From positions 1,435,001 to 1,499,000 of the forward strand of contig NZ_JAVDYC010000001.1 of assembly GCF_031458255.1 (NCBI RefSeq): a stretch of 64,000 nt of DNA, written 5' to 3'. Below are positions 7,345 to 15,734 of this stretch, piece after piece (the stretch's first letter is position 1; the number at the start of each line of letters is the position of its first letter). Below the pieces are notes generated by a model, which was given only the letters and a program-made list of their open reading frames with translations, ran no database searches and was not told the origin of the DNA. The DNA is from Catenuloplanes niger. GTDB taxonomy: Bacteria > Actinomycetota > Actinomycetes > Mycobacteriales > Micromonosporaceae. Both the position numbers and the translations under genes were made by a program.

Positions 7345-9543
7345 ATGAGACCCGTTCCGCGCCGCCTCGGCCTGACCCTCGTCCTCACTCTCGTCGCCGG
7401 GTTGCTCGCCGTCGTCACGACCGGCAGCCCCGCACTCGCCACGCATTCCAACCAGATCGATGACGGCACGTTCGGCACCGGTGTGGGCTCGTGGTGGTCC
7501 AGCTCGGCCGCCCCGATCCGCACGGAGAACAACGAGCTCTGCGCGGACGTCACCGGCGGCACCGCGGTCATCCACGACGTCATCGTCGGCCGGTCCGGCG
7601 TGCAACTGACGGCCGGCCGGTCCTACACGCTGACCTTCGACGCCAAGTCCACCGCCGCCGTGCAGCTGCGCACCCGCGTGCAGGACGGGGCCGCGCCGTA
7701 CACCGGTGTGCTCGACCAGGGCTTCAACGTCTCCCCCGGCCTGCGGCGGTACGCGATGCCGTTCACCTCCACGCTCACCCGGACGGACGGGCAGGTCACC
7801 TTCCAGGTCGGCGGCTACCAGGCCGCGATGACGGTCTGCTTCGACAACGTCACGCTGGTCGAGACGAACGAGGTCTCCAACGGCACCTTCGACGCGGGCA
7901 TCCAGCACTGGTGGAAGGGCCGCGCGCAGACCACGATCGCGGCCGAGTCCGGGCAGCTGCGCATCGACACGCCCGGCGGCACGGCGAACCCGTGGGACGA
8001 CATCGTCGGCCTGAGCGGCGTCACGCTGCGCGCCGGCAAGCAGTACCGGCTGACGCTCACCGGCTCCGCAACCGCCGCGCGGACGGTGCGGACCGTGGTG
8101 CAGACCGAGGCGTCGCCGTGGACCTCGCCGCTGCAGCAGGACTTCGGGCTGACCACGAGCGCGCAGACGCTGTCCTGGACGTTCACGTCGCCGCTGACGA
8201 TCACAGCCGGGCAGCTGCTGTTCCAGATCGGCGGCACGGCCGGGTTCACCGCCCGGTTCGACAACATCTCGCTCGTCGAGCAGCCGGCGCTGGCCAACGA
8301 CCCGGTGCTGTACTGGAACGACGTGCTCAAGCAGGCGATCCGCGAGTCGGTCGAGCCGCAGCGCTCGCCGACGAACCTGGCCCGGGCGGCCGCGGTGATG
8401 AACACCGCGATCTTCGACGCGGTCACCTCGGTGACGAACATCGGCACGCCCTACGTCGGCCGGATCACGGTGCCGGTCGACACGCACGTCGCGTCGCTGG
8501 AGTCGGCGGTCAACATGGCCGCGTTCGACACGCTGCGCGTCCTCTTCCCGAACCTGACGTTCACCGACGAGCTGACCGCCGCGCGCGGTGTGCTGCCGAA
8601 CGGCACGAACTCGGTGCAGCGCGACCGCGGCGAGGGCGTCGGCGCGGCCGCCGCGTCCGCGGTGGTGGCGAACCGGTCGAACGACGGGTCCACCTCGACC
8701 GCGACGTACACGCCGAGCACCACGCCGGGCGCGTGGCGGCCGACGGACACGACGCCTGCGGTGACCCCGTTCTGGGGCCAGGTGCGGCCGTGGACGATGA
8801 CCAGCGGGTCGCAGTTCCGGCCGCCGCTGCCCGGCGGTTACAGCTCCTACTCGACGCTGCTGGCCAGCCAAGCGTACGCGGACCAGCTCAACGAGGTGAA
8901 GAACCTGGGCCGGGCGACCGGCTCGACGCGGACCGCGGAGCAGACCGACATCGCGTTCTTCTGGGCCAACGACGTCCCCGGGACGTACAAGCCGCCGGGT
9001 CAGCTGCTGGAGCACACCGAGATCGTGGCGGTGCAGCGCGGCCTGGGCGTGCTCGAGCACGCACGGCTGTTCGCGCTGGTGTCGCTGGCGATGGCGGACG
9101 CGGCGATCGCGGCGTGGGACGCGAAGTTCCTGACGCCGATCGACCTGTGGCGGCCGCAGAGCGCGGTGCAGAACGCGGACCTGGACGGGCGGTCCGACAC
9201 CGTGAAGGACGCGGCCTGGCTGCCGCTGTCGATCAACCCGGCCGGGCAGCGGTTCTCGCCCGCGTTCCCGGCCTACATCAGCGGGCACGCCACGTTCGGC
9301 GGCGCCTGGGCGGCCGTGATGCGTAACTACTTCGGCCTGGACCACCTGGAGATGCGGCTGACCACGGAGGACCCGAGCCGGCCCACCGTGGTGCGCACGC
9401 TGCCGAGCTTCACGGCCGCGGCCGCGGAGAACGGGCGCAGTCGCATCTACCTCGGGGTGCACTACCAGTGGGACGCGGACAACGGCGTCGCCACCGGCAC
9501 CCAGATCGGCAACCAGGTCTTCGCCGGCTACCTCCGGCCCTGA
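7345..9543 (+). CDS. Secreted vanadium-dependent haloperoxidase-like protein with two CBMs
   Basis: A 732-residue protein with a clear signal peptide (RRLGLTLVLTLVAGLLAVV, cleavage after PALA). Two tandem carbohydrate-binding-like jelly-roll domains follow (about 35-170 and 175-312; each has NGTFD/DDGTFG..WW, a VQDGA/VQTEA strand and a DN(V/I)(T/S)LVE end). The C-terminal ~400 residues are a PAP2/vanadium haloperoxidase domain: a LWRP motif, FPAYISGHATFGGAW (Ser-Gly-His) and SRIYLGVHYQWDAD (Arg and His). Members either halogenate organics with vanadate or are acid phosphatases. The Lys-to-Arg spacing in KFLTPIDLWRP is two residues longer than usual. GGAGGAA at 7332 favours the ATG at 7345 over the GTG at 7342. 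It probably works with the CBM-sensor gene upstream. Confidence 0.8.
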   Translation: MRPVPRRLGLTLVLTLVAGLLAVVTTGSPALATHSNQIDDGTFGTGVGSWWSSSAAPIRTENNELCADVTGGTAVIHDVIVGRSGVQLTAGRSYTLTFDAKSTAAVQLRTRVQDGAAPYTGVLDQGFNVSPGLRRYAMPFTSTLTRTDGQVTFQVGGYQAAMTVCFDNVTLVETNEVSNGTFDAGIQHWWKGRAQTTIAAESGQLRIDTPGGTANPWDDIVGLSGVTLRAGKQYRLTLTGSATAARTVRTVVQTEASPWTSPLQQDFGLTTSAQTLSWTFTSPLTITAGQLLFQIGGTAGFTARFDNISLVEQPALANDPVLYWNDVLKQAIRESVEPQRSPTNLARAAAVMNTAIFDAVTSVTNIGTPYVGRITVPVDTHVASLESAVNMAAFDTLRVLFPNLTFTDELTAARGVLPNGTNSVQRDRGEGVGAAAASAVVANRSNDGSTSTATYTPSTTPGAWRPTDTTPAVTPFWGQVRPWTMTSGSQFRPPLPGGYSSYSTLLASQAYADQLNEVKNLGRATGSTRTAEQTDIAFFWANDVPGTYKPPGQLLEHTEIVAVQRGLGVLEHARLFALVSLAMADAAIAAWDAKFLTPIDLWRPQSAVQNADLDGRSDTVKDAAWLPLSINPAGQRFSPAFPAYISGHATFGGAWAAVMRNYFGLDHLEMRLTTEDPSRPTVVRTLPSFTAAAAENGRSRIYLGVHYQWDADNGVATGTQIGNQVFAGYLRP

Positions 9544-9551
9544 CCGGCACG

Positions 9552-9586
9552 GCCGGTGCGGGCGGGGCCGACCCGCCCGCACCGGC
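9552..9586. terminator. Hairpin terminator after the haloperoxidase gene
   Basis: A perfect 15-bp stem (9552-9566 with 9572-9586) around a 5-nt loop begins 8 nt after the stop. Confidence 0.75.
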
Positions 9587-9666
9587 CCGCACGGATGTGA
9601 CGCCGTCCGCCCGGCGACCCGGGCTGACGGCGACCGGGGTTCACCGTCGGTCGTCGGGGGTAACCA

Positions 9667-10647
9667 GTGGCGATGACATGCCGGGACGTCATCGCGGTGG
9701 GCGCGTCCGCCGGTGGGGTGGAGGCGCTGCGCGCGCTCGCCCAGGGTCTGCCGGCCGGGCTGCCCGCGGCCGTGCTCGTGGTCCTGCACATGCCGCGGGA
9801 GGCGCCGAGCGCGCTGCCGGCGATCCTGAGCCGGCACTGCGCGTTGCCGGTCGTCGCCGCGGCCGACGGCGAGCAGATCACGCCGGGGCGGGTCTACGTG
9901 GCGCGGCCCGGTCACCACCTGCTGCTGCTCGGCGGCCGGTTGCGGCTCAGCCACGGGCCGTCCGAGAACGGGCACCGGCCCGCGGTCGACCCGCTGTTCC
10001 GGTCCGTCGCCCGGTCCGCCGGCCCGCGCGCGATCGGCGTGGTGCTGTCCGGTTCCCAGGCGGACGGCGCGTCCGGCGCGGTCGACATCGCGCGGCGCGG
10101 CGGCCTGACCGTGATCCAGGATCCGGCGGACGCGCTCTACCCGTCGATGCCGATGGCGGTGTCCGCCCGGCGCGCGCCGGACCACGTCGCCACCGCGGCC
10201 GAGATGGGCGGCCTGCTGGCGAAGCTCACATCCGTACCGCTGCCCGAAGGTCTTGATCTGCACATGGACCCGCGCCTGGAGGACGAGGTCGCGATCAGCG
10301 ACGTCGAGGCCCGCACCACCGACCGGACGCCCGGCGCCACGCCCGCCGGGTTCGGCTGCCCGGACTGCGGAGGCAACCTGTTCGAGCTGGGCGGCGAGCC
10401 GATCCCGCACTTCCGCTGCCGGGTCGGGCACGCCTGGTCCCCGGAGAGCCTGCTGGCCGAGCAGGCGGTGGCGACCGAGGGTGCGCTGTGGACCGCGCTG
10501 CGGGCGCTCGAGGAGAAGGCCGCGCTCAGCCGGCGGATGGCCGGCCGGACGTCGGCGGACGGCTACCGGCGGACCGCGGACGACGCCGACCACGCAGCCG
10601 CGCTGATCCGCCAGCTCATCGACCGGATCGCCGACCAACCCTCGTGA
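9667..10647 (+). CDS. CheB-type methylesterase-domain protein, stand-alone
   Basis: A 326-residue protein. Residues 5-190 are a CheB catalytic domain without receiver: VGASAGGVEAL (nucleophile Ser), VVLHMP (His) and VVLSGSQADGASG (Asp). Residues ~225-260 hold a zinc-ribbon-like CPDCGG...FRCRVGHAWSPE module, followed by a helical tail. Classical CheB demethylates chemoreceptors, but there are no che or flagellar genes here. Stand-alone CheB-ribbon proteins are common in actinobacteria and their substrate is not established. The start may be GTG 9667 or ATG 9673, and GGGGG precedes both. It is convergent with the sigma factor gene. Confidence 0.8.
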   Translation: MAMTCRDVIAVGASAGGVEALRALAQGLPAGLPAAVLVVLHMPREAPSALPAILSRHCALPVVAAADGEQITPGRVYVARPGHHLLLLGGRLRLSHGPSENGHRPAVDPLFRSVARSAGPRAIGVVLSGSQADGASGAVDIARRGGLTVIQDPADALYPSMPMAVSARRAPDHVATAAEMGGLLAKLTSVPLPEGLDLHMDPRLEDEVAISDVEARTTDRTPGATPAGFGCPDCGGNLFELGGEPIPHFRCRVGHAWSPESLLAEQAVATEGALWTALRALEEKAALSRRMAGRTSADGYRRTADDADHAAALIRQLIDRIADQPS

Positions 10648-10696
10648 CCGGCCGCGGGCGAATCCCGGGGCCGCACCGTCCGGCGACGTGCGCCGG

Positions 10697-11803
10697 TCAG
10701 CTCAGCAGCACGCCGAGGCCGGTCGCCCGGATCAGCTGCTCGAGGTACGCCGAGACGCCGGTGTACCGCAGCCCGACCCCGCGGGCGGCCGCGATCTCCC
10801 GGACCGCCATCAGCGCCCGCATGCCCGCCGCGTCCAGCAGCGACACGCCGCTCAGGTCGACGTCCAGCCGGCTCGGCCGCCCGGTGGAGAGCGCGGCCAT
10901 CAGCCGTACCCGCAGCTCACTCGCGTTGTCCCGGTCGATCTCGCCGTGCAGGCGGGCGATCCGGGTCCGGCCGGGCGCGCTGGTCACGACCATGCGCACG
11001 CCGGGCTCGTCGGTCTCGCCCGGCCACGGCGGCACCACGTCGGTCAGCATCGCGGTCCGCAGCCAGGTCAGCGCGCGGCTGAGCAGCCGGGACACCTGCA
11101 TCTGGGAGATGCCGAACTGCTCCGCGATCTCCGCCTGGCTCAGGTTGCCCCAGAAGCGCAGCGCCAGCATGCGCCGGTCCCGGCGGGGCACGCGCAGCAG
11201 CAGGTCGGCGAGCGTCGCCCGGTCGTCGACCGCGGCCATCTCCGGGTCGAGCGCGCCGAACAGGTCACCGATCTCGGTGTCGTCCGTGTCGGAGATCCGG
11301 CGGTTGAGCGACTCGGAGGAGTAACCGGCCAGCGAGGTGCGGGCCGCACGCACGTCCGACTCCTCGACGCCGAGGAAGTCGGCGATCTCCGCCTGCGTCG
11401 GTGGGCGGGAGAACCGGGCGGTCAGCGCGTCCGCGGCGCGCTTGACCTCCAGGCCGAGGTCCTGCAGCCGGCGCGGCACGTGCACGCTCCAGGTGTGGTC
11501 CCGGAAGTGCCGGCGCAGCTCGCCCCGGATCGTCACCACGGCGAACGCGGTGAACGAGCCGCGGTCCGAGTCGTACCGGTCGACGGTCTTGACCAGACCG
11601 ATCCGCGCGACCTGCTCCAGGTCCTCCGCGGGCTCGCCCCGGCCGCGGTAACGGCTGGCCAGGCGACCGGCGAGGGGCATCGCGGCACGGATCAGGTCCT
11701 CGCGCAGTCGCTCCCGTTCGGCCGGCCCGGCGTCGAGGCGCGCCCGGGTGTACTCCTCGGCGCACAGGTCGAGGTCGAGCTCTTCACCGACGAGTGCCGA
11801 CAT
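10697..11803 (-). CDS. SigB/SigF-type sigma factor fused to a C-terminal STAS domain
   Basis: A 368-residue protein. Residues ~1-255 are a group-3 sigma-70 factor: region 2 (AMPLAGRLASRYRGRGEPAEDLEQVARIGLVKTVDRYD, split here by inspection), region 3 (RRLQDLGLEVKRAADALTARF) and region 4 HTH (LSQAEIAEQFGISQMQVSRLLSRAL). Residues ~275-368 are a STAS anti-anti-sigma domain (RLHGEIDRDNASEL, then LDVDLSGVSLLDAAGMRAL). The usual phosphorylatable DSSG loop is DAAG, so this STAS part cannot be switched by serine phosphorylation at that site. The ATG at 11803 is preceded by GGGTGGGG. No anti-sigma gene is adjacent. It is divergent from the catalase gene, whose promoter fits this sigma class, so control of general or oxidative stress is likely. 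Confidence 0.85.
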   Translation of the reverse strand: MSALVGEELDLDLCAEEYTRARLDAGPAERERLREDLIRAAMPLAGRLASRYRGRGEPAEDLEQVARIGLVKTVDRYDSDRGSFTAFAVVTIRGELRRHFRDHTWSVHVPRRLQDLGLEVKRAADALTARFSRPPTQAEIADFLGVEESDVRAARTSLAGYSSESLNRRISDTDDTEIGDLFGALDPEMAAVDDRATLADLLLRVPRRDRRMLALRFWGNLSQAEIAEQFGISQMQVSRLLSRALTWLRTAMLTDVVPPWPGETDEPGVRMVVTSAPGRTRIARLHGEIDRDNASELRVRLMAALSTGRPSRLDVDLSGVSLLDAAGMRALMAVREIAAARGVGLRYTGVSAYLEQLIRATGLGVLLS

Positions 11804-11956
11804 GCAATGACCCCACCCTTCCGACTCCGCGACGGCCGGTCGACCCCGCGGCCCCGTTCCTTCCCCCCGTCGACCGCCTGAAACCACAATCGCCAGACTC
11901 GCACAGGCGAATGCTCTAAGTAACTATTCGATCACTATCAGTTCTGGTAATGACCC

Positions 11957-11981
11957 GTTTGGCACCTCACCGCCCGGGTAT
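11957..11981 (+). promoter_or_regulatory. SigB/SigF-type promoter of the catalase gene
   Basis: GTTT at 11957-11960 and GGGTAT at 11976-11981 are separated by 15 nt, matching the actinobacterial SigB/F consensus GTTT-N14-16-GGGTAT. It ends 36 nt before the catalase ATG. The adjacent divergent gene encodes a sigma factor of this class. Confidence 0.75.
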
Positions 11982-12017
11982 GCGGGCCGTGAAGACCACA
12001 CTCGAAGGGGCTACCGC

Positions 12018-14249
12018 ATGGAAGCGCGCAAGATCGTTGACGCGGTGAAGGATGCCGTGGAAGCCGTCACCGAACCCACGGTCCCCGGAACGCCGGGCAG
12101 CGGCACCCCCACCGTGGCGGAGCCGACGACGCCCCGCGAGCCACTGCCGCCGAAGAGCGATCAGGGCACGCCGGAGCCGGTCACCCCGACCGGCTTCGAC
12201 ACCGGGGCGCCGAAGACCGCACGGGGCCAGCAGGGCGCATACCTCACCACCGCGCAGGGAGCCCGGCTCCGGGACACGGACCATTCACTGAAGGCGGGCC
12301 CGCGAGGCCCGATCCTGATGCAGGACCACCACTTCCGCGAGAAGATCACGCACTTCGACCACGAGCGCATCCCGGAGCGCGTGGTGCACGCGCGTGGCGC
12401 CGGCGCGCACGGCGTGTTCACCGCCTACGGCAGCGCGGAGGCGATCACCAGCGCCGGCTTCCTGAAGAAGAACGCGGAGACGCCGGTGTTCGTCCGGTTC
12501 TCCACCGTGCTCGGCTCGCGCGGCTCGGCCGACACGGTCCGCGACACCCGCGGCTTCGCCACCAAGTTCTACACCAGCGAGGGTACGTTCGACCTGGTCG
12601 GAAACAACATCCCGGTGTTCTTCATCCAGGACGCGATCAAGTTCCCGGACATCATCCACGCCGGTAAGCCGCACCCGGACCGGGAGATCCCGCAGGCGCA
12701 GAGCGCGCACGACACGTTCTGGGACTTCGTCTCCCTGCACACCGAGGCCCAGCACCACACGATCTGGAACATGTCCGACCGGGGCATCCCGCGCTCGTAC
12801 CGGCACATGGAGGGCTTCGGGGTCCACACGTTCCGGATGGTCAACGACGCCGGCGAGACCGTGCTGGTCAAGTTCCACTGGAAGCCGAAGCTCGGCGTCC
12901 ACTCGCTGGTCTGGGAGGAGGCGCAGCTCGCGAGCGGCGTCGACCCGGACTTCCACCGGCGCGACCTCTACGACGCGATCGAAGCCGGCGCATACCCGGA
13001 ATGGGAACTCGGTGTGCAGGTCTTCCCGGACACGCCGGACGAGACGTTCGCCGGCATCGACCTGCTCGACCCGACCAAGATCGTGCCGGAGGAGCTGGCC
13101 GAGGTGCAGCCGATCGGCCGCCTCGTGCTCAACCGGAACCCCACCAATTTCTTCGCCGAGGTCGAGCAGGTCGCTTTCCACCTCGGTAACCTGCCGCCCG
13201 GCATCGACGTCACCAACGACCCGCTGCTCCAGGGCCGGCTCTTCTCCTACGTGGACACGCAACTGACCCGGCTGGCCGGGCCGAACTTCTCGCAGATCCC
13301 GATCAACCGGCCGCACGCGCCGGTCAACGACATGCTCCGGGACGGCTTCCACCAGCAGGGCGTGCACGCGGGCGTGGCGCCGTACAAGCCGAACTCGCTG
13401 GACGGCGGCAACCCGTTCGAGACCACCGAGAAGGCGTTCGCCGACCTGCCGGTCCGGGTCGCCGAGTCGACCAAGGTGCGGGAGAACCCGGCCTCGTTCG
13501 ACGACCACTACTCGCAGGTGCGCCTCTTCTGGCAGAGCATGACGCCGGTGGAGAAGGAGCACATCGTCTCCGCGTACACGTTCGAGCTCGGCAAGTGCTA
13601 CGAGCAGGCGATCAAGGAACGTCAGCTGCTCGCGCTCGCCAACATCGACGCGGACCTGTGCGCACAGGTCGCGGCCGGTCTCGGCCTGCCCGCGCCGGCC
13701 CCCACCGTGGAGCCGGTCGAGGTCGCGCCGAGCCCCGCGCTGTCCCAGCTCGGTCAGGAGTGGCCGGCCGACGGCCGGATCATCGGCATCGTGGTCGGCC
13801 CGGACGGTGCCGACGGCGCCGGCGCGGTGCGTGAGGCGATCCTCGCCGCCGGCGCGCTGCCGCTGATCATCGCGCCGGTCGGCGGGCACGCCGGCGGCCT
13901 GGTCGTGCAGCGCACGTTCAACACCGCACGGTCCGTCGAGTTCGACGCGATCCTGGTCGCGGACGCCGCCGCCCCCGCCGCCGACGCGATCCCGGCCCGG
14001 GACGCGAAGGCCGGCGCGGCCGGCACGATCGCGGTCGACCCCCGGGTGCGGCTGCTCATCGAGGAGGCCTGGCGGCACGCCAAGCCGGTCGGCGCCTGGG
14101 GTTCCGGCGCCGCCGTGCTGGAGCAGGCCGGGATCACCGGCACGCCCGGCGTCTTCCTGGCCGAGTCCGGGCCCGGCGCGCTCACCACGCTCCAGCAGTT
14201 CCTCGCGCTGCACCGCGTGTGGGAACGATTCCCGGCCACGCTCGCCTGA
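12018..14249 (+). CDS. katE: Large-subunit (clade 2, HPII-type) catalase
   Basis: A 743-residue monofunctional haem catalase that disproportionates H2O2 in the cytoplasm. The N-terminal extension (1-85) is followed by the core: RVVHARGAGAHGVF (catalytic His), RDTRGFATKFYTSEGTFDLVGNNIPVFFIQD (catalytic Asn; quoted here as two adjacent parts RDTRGFATKFYTSEG and TFDLVGNNIPVFFIQD) and RLFSYVDTQLTRL (proximal haem Tyr). The C-terminal ~150 residues are the class-I glutamine-amidotransferase-like flavodoxin domain typical of HPII (GRIIGIVVGPDGADG, LPLIIAPVGGHAGG). The length fits the large-subunit class. AAGGGG lies 7 nt before the ATG. A SigB-type promoter precedes it and a CBS protein follows after 38 bp, probably in the same transcript. 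Confidence 0.95.
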   Translation: MEARKIVDAVKDAVEAVTEPTVPGTPGSGTPTVAEPTTPREPLPPKSDQGTPEPVTPTGFDTGAPKTARGQQGAYLTTAQGARLRDTDHSLKAGPRGPILMQDHHFREKITHFDHERIPERVVHARGAGAHGVFTAYGSAEAITSAGFLKKNAETPVFVRFSTVLGSRGSADTVRDTRGFATKFYTSEGTFDLVGNNIPVFFIQDAIKFPDIIHAGKPHPDREIPQAQSAHDTFWDFVSLHTEAQHHTIWNMSDRGIPRSYRHMEGFGVHTFRMVNDAGETVLVKFHWKPKLGVHSLVWEEAQLASGVDPDFHRRDLYDAIEAGAYPEWELGVQVFPDTPDETFAGIDLLDPTKIVPEELAEVQPIGRLVLNRNPTNFFAEVEQVAFHLGNLPPGIDVTNDPLLQGRLFSYVDTQLTRLAGPNFSQIPINRPHAPVNDMLRDGFHQQGVHAGVAPYKPNSLDGGNPFETTEKAFADLPVRVAESTKVRENPASFDDHYSQVRLFWQSMTPVEKEHIVSAYTFELGKCYEQAIKERQLLALANIDADLCAQVAAGLGLPAPAPTVEPVEVAPSPALSQLGQEWPADGRIIGIVVGPDGADGAGAVREAILAAGALPLIIAPVGGHAGGLVVQRTFNTARSVEFDAILVADAAAPAADAIPARDAKAGAAGTIAVDPRVRLLIEEAWRHAKPVGAWGSGAAVLEQAGITGTPGVFLAESGPGALTTLQQFLALHRVWERFPATLA

Positions 14250-14287
14250 TCCCCGGCGAGCGACCTTCTCACCGTAGAGGAGATCAG

Positions 14288-14704
14288 ATGACCACCGCTC
14301 GTGAGATCATGACCCCCGACGCCACCTGCGTGGGTGAGCAGGAGACGCTCGCCGACGCCGCCCGCAAGATGGCCGAGCTGGAGGTCGGCGCGCTGCCGAT
14401 CTGCGGCGCCGACAACCGTCTGAAGGGCATGCTCACCGACCGCGACATCGTGGTGAAGGCGATCGCCCAGGGCCGCAACCCCGCCGACGTCCGCGCCGGC
14501 GACCTGGCCCAGGGCAAGCCGGTCACCATCGGCGCGGACGACGACACCACCGAGATCCTCCGCACCATGAGCAAGCACCAGGTCCGCCGGCTGCCGGTCA
14601 TCGACGGGCACGACCTGGTCGGCATGGTGGCGCTGGCCGACGTGGCCCGCGCGCTCCCGGACAAGCCCACCGGTGACCTGCTCGACGCCATCAGCAAGCC
14701 CTGA
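14288..14704 (+). CDS. CBS-domain pair protein
   Basis: A 138-residue protein made almost entirely of two CBS motifs (AREIMTPDATCVGEQETLAD..., LPICGADNRLKGMLTDRDIV; then DDTTEILRTMSKHQVRRLPV with VALADVARAL). It resembles mycobacterial hypoxic response protein 1 and similar stand-alone Bateman modules, which bind adenine nucleotides. The ATG at 14288 has AGAGGAGA just upstream. Lying 38 bp downstream of the catalase gene, before a strong terminator, it is probably part of the same stress transcript. The partner it regulates is unknown. Confidence 0.85.
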   Translation: MTTAREIMTPDATCVGEQETLADAARKMAELEVGALPICGADNRLKGMLTDRDIVVKAIAQGRNPADVRAGDLAQGKPVTIGADDDTTEILRTMSKHQVRRLPVIDGHDLVGMVALADVARALPDKPTGDLLDAISKP

Positions 14705-14716
14705 CCCGCTCCATCC

Positions 14717-14754
14717 GACGACGGGCGTTCCGCTTCCGCGGGACGCCCGTCGTC
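14717..14754. terminator. Bidirectional hairpin terminator
   Basis: 17-nt arms (14717-14733 and 14738-14754, one G-T pair) around a TTCC loop separate the convergent CBS and AraC genes. The right arm covers part of the AraC stop codon. Confidence 0.85.
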
Positions 14755-15697
14755 AGTTGCGGAGCGTGTGAGCCGGGGTCTCGCCGAACAGGGCGCGGTA
14801 CTGCCCGGCGAAACGGCCCGGGTTGGCGAAGCCCCAGCGGTGGGCCACCGCGCGGACCGTGACACCGCCGGCCGGGTCGGCGGACCGCAACTCCTGGTGC
14901 ACCCGTTCCAGGCGGATGCGGCGCAGGCGTGCCAGCGGCGTGGTGTCCAGGTGGCGGCGGAACGCGGCCTGCAGGCCGCGCGGCCCGACACCGGCGGCGG
15001 CCGCGAGGTCGATGATCGTCAGCGGGTCGGCCGCATGCTGCTCCATGAACGTGATCGCCCGCCGGACCACCGCCGTCGGCTCCCGGCCGGGCACCCGCCG
15101 GCACCCGGCGATCATCGCGGTGTTCGGGAAGACCGTGAGCACGGACGTGGCCGCGAGCCGGCGCAACTGGTCGGCGAGCAGCGGCGGCAGGTCCAGCGCC
15201 GGCGCGGTGATCTGCCGGACCAGGTAGTCGGCGGTCTCGGCCCAGTGCCGGCGCATGCGCGGGTTCACCGGCGTGAACGACTCGAACCGCAGGCCGGGCT
15301 CGCCGGCGACCGCGGCGACGTAGGAGAGCGGCAGCTGGACGAACATCATCCTGGTGTCGCCGTACTCGCCGCCGGACGTGACGCCCTCCGGGTAGACGAC
15401 GCCGTCCCCGCCGCTCAGCAGGATCTCCTGGCGGCCGATCCGGATCCGCGCCCGGCCGCCGGCGATCACCCCGGCGGTCACCATCGGCATCGGCGGCACG
15501 TCCGCGCCGTAGCGGACGCCGGTCAGCCGCACCCGGAACGCGCTGAGATCGCGGTAGGCGACCGACCGCACCGCGAGATCCGTGGTGTCCGCGTCCGCGA
15601 AGGAGACCCGGGCCCGGTGCCGGATGATCCGGTTGACCGCGTCGGCCACCGCGTCCCGATCATGGGTGACGACGTCCATGCGCTGCGGCGTGTCCAC
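14753..15697 (-). CDS. AraC-family transcriptional regulator (AraC-binding-like N-domain)
   Basis: A 314-residue regulator. The N-terminal half is an AraC-binding-like sensing domain (VNRIIRHRARVSFADADTT, GGRARIRIGRQEILLSGGDGV). The C-terminal ~105 residues are the tandem HTH (TIIDLAAAAGVGPRGLQAAF and VAHRWGFANPGRFAGQYRALFGE). The start may be the ATG at 15697 or the Met at 15679. It lies 37 bp downstream of the last glycan-operon gene on the same strand, so read-through is possible, but the module is typical of a separately transcribed gene. The target is not evident. Confidence 0.85.
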   Translation of the reverse strand: MDTPQRMDVVTHDRDAVADAVNRIIRHRARVSFADADTTDLAVRSVAYRDLSAFRVRLTGVRYGADVPPMPMVTAGVIAGGRARIRIGRQEILLSGGDGVVYPEGVTSGGEYGDTRMMFVQLPLSYVAAVAGEPGLRFESFTPVNPRMRRHWAETADYLVRQITAPALDLPPLLADQLRRLAATSVLTVFPNTAMIAGCRRVPGREPTAVVRRAITFMEQHAADPLTIIDLAAAAGVGPRGLQAAFRRHLDTTPLARLRRIRLERVHQELRSADPAGGVTVRAVAHRWGFANPGRFAGQYRALFGETPAHTLRN

Positions 15698-15734
15698 GAC
15701 GCGACCTCCCTACCGGAGGCCGACATTACCGCCG

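Noticed and set aside
7291-10638. Minus-strand open frame of over 1100 codons
   Set aside because: It lies opposite the haloperoxidase and CheB genes. Its product is Arg/Gly-rich without any domain; it is a by-product of high third-position GC.
9667-10647. Chemotaxis operon
   Set aside because: Only a CheB-like domain is present; no CheA, CheR, CheW, receptor or flagellar gene is in the window.
12285-14213. Long minus-strand frame opposite the catalase gene
   Set aside because: Composition is unnatural and it mirrors catalase codons; the plus strand has unmistakable catalase motifs.
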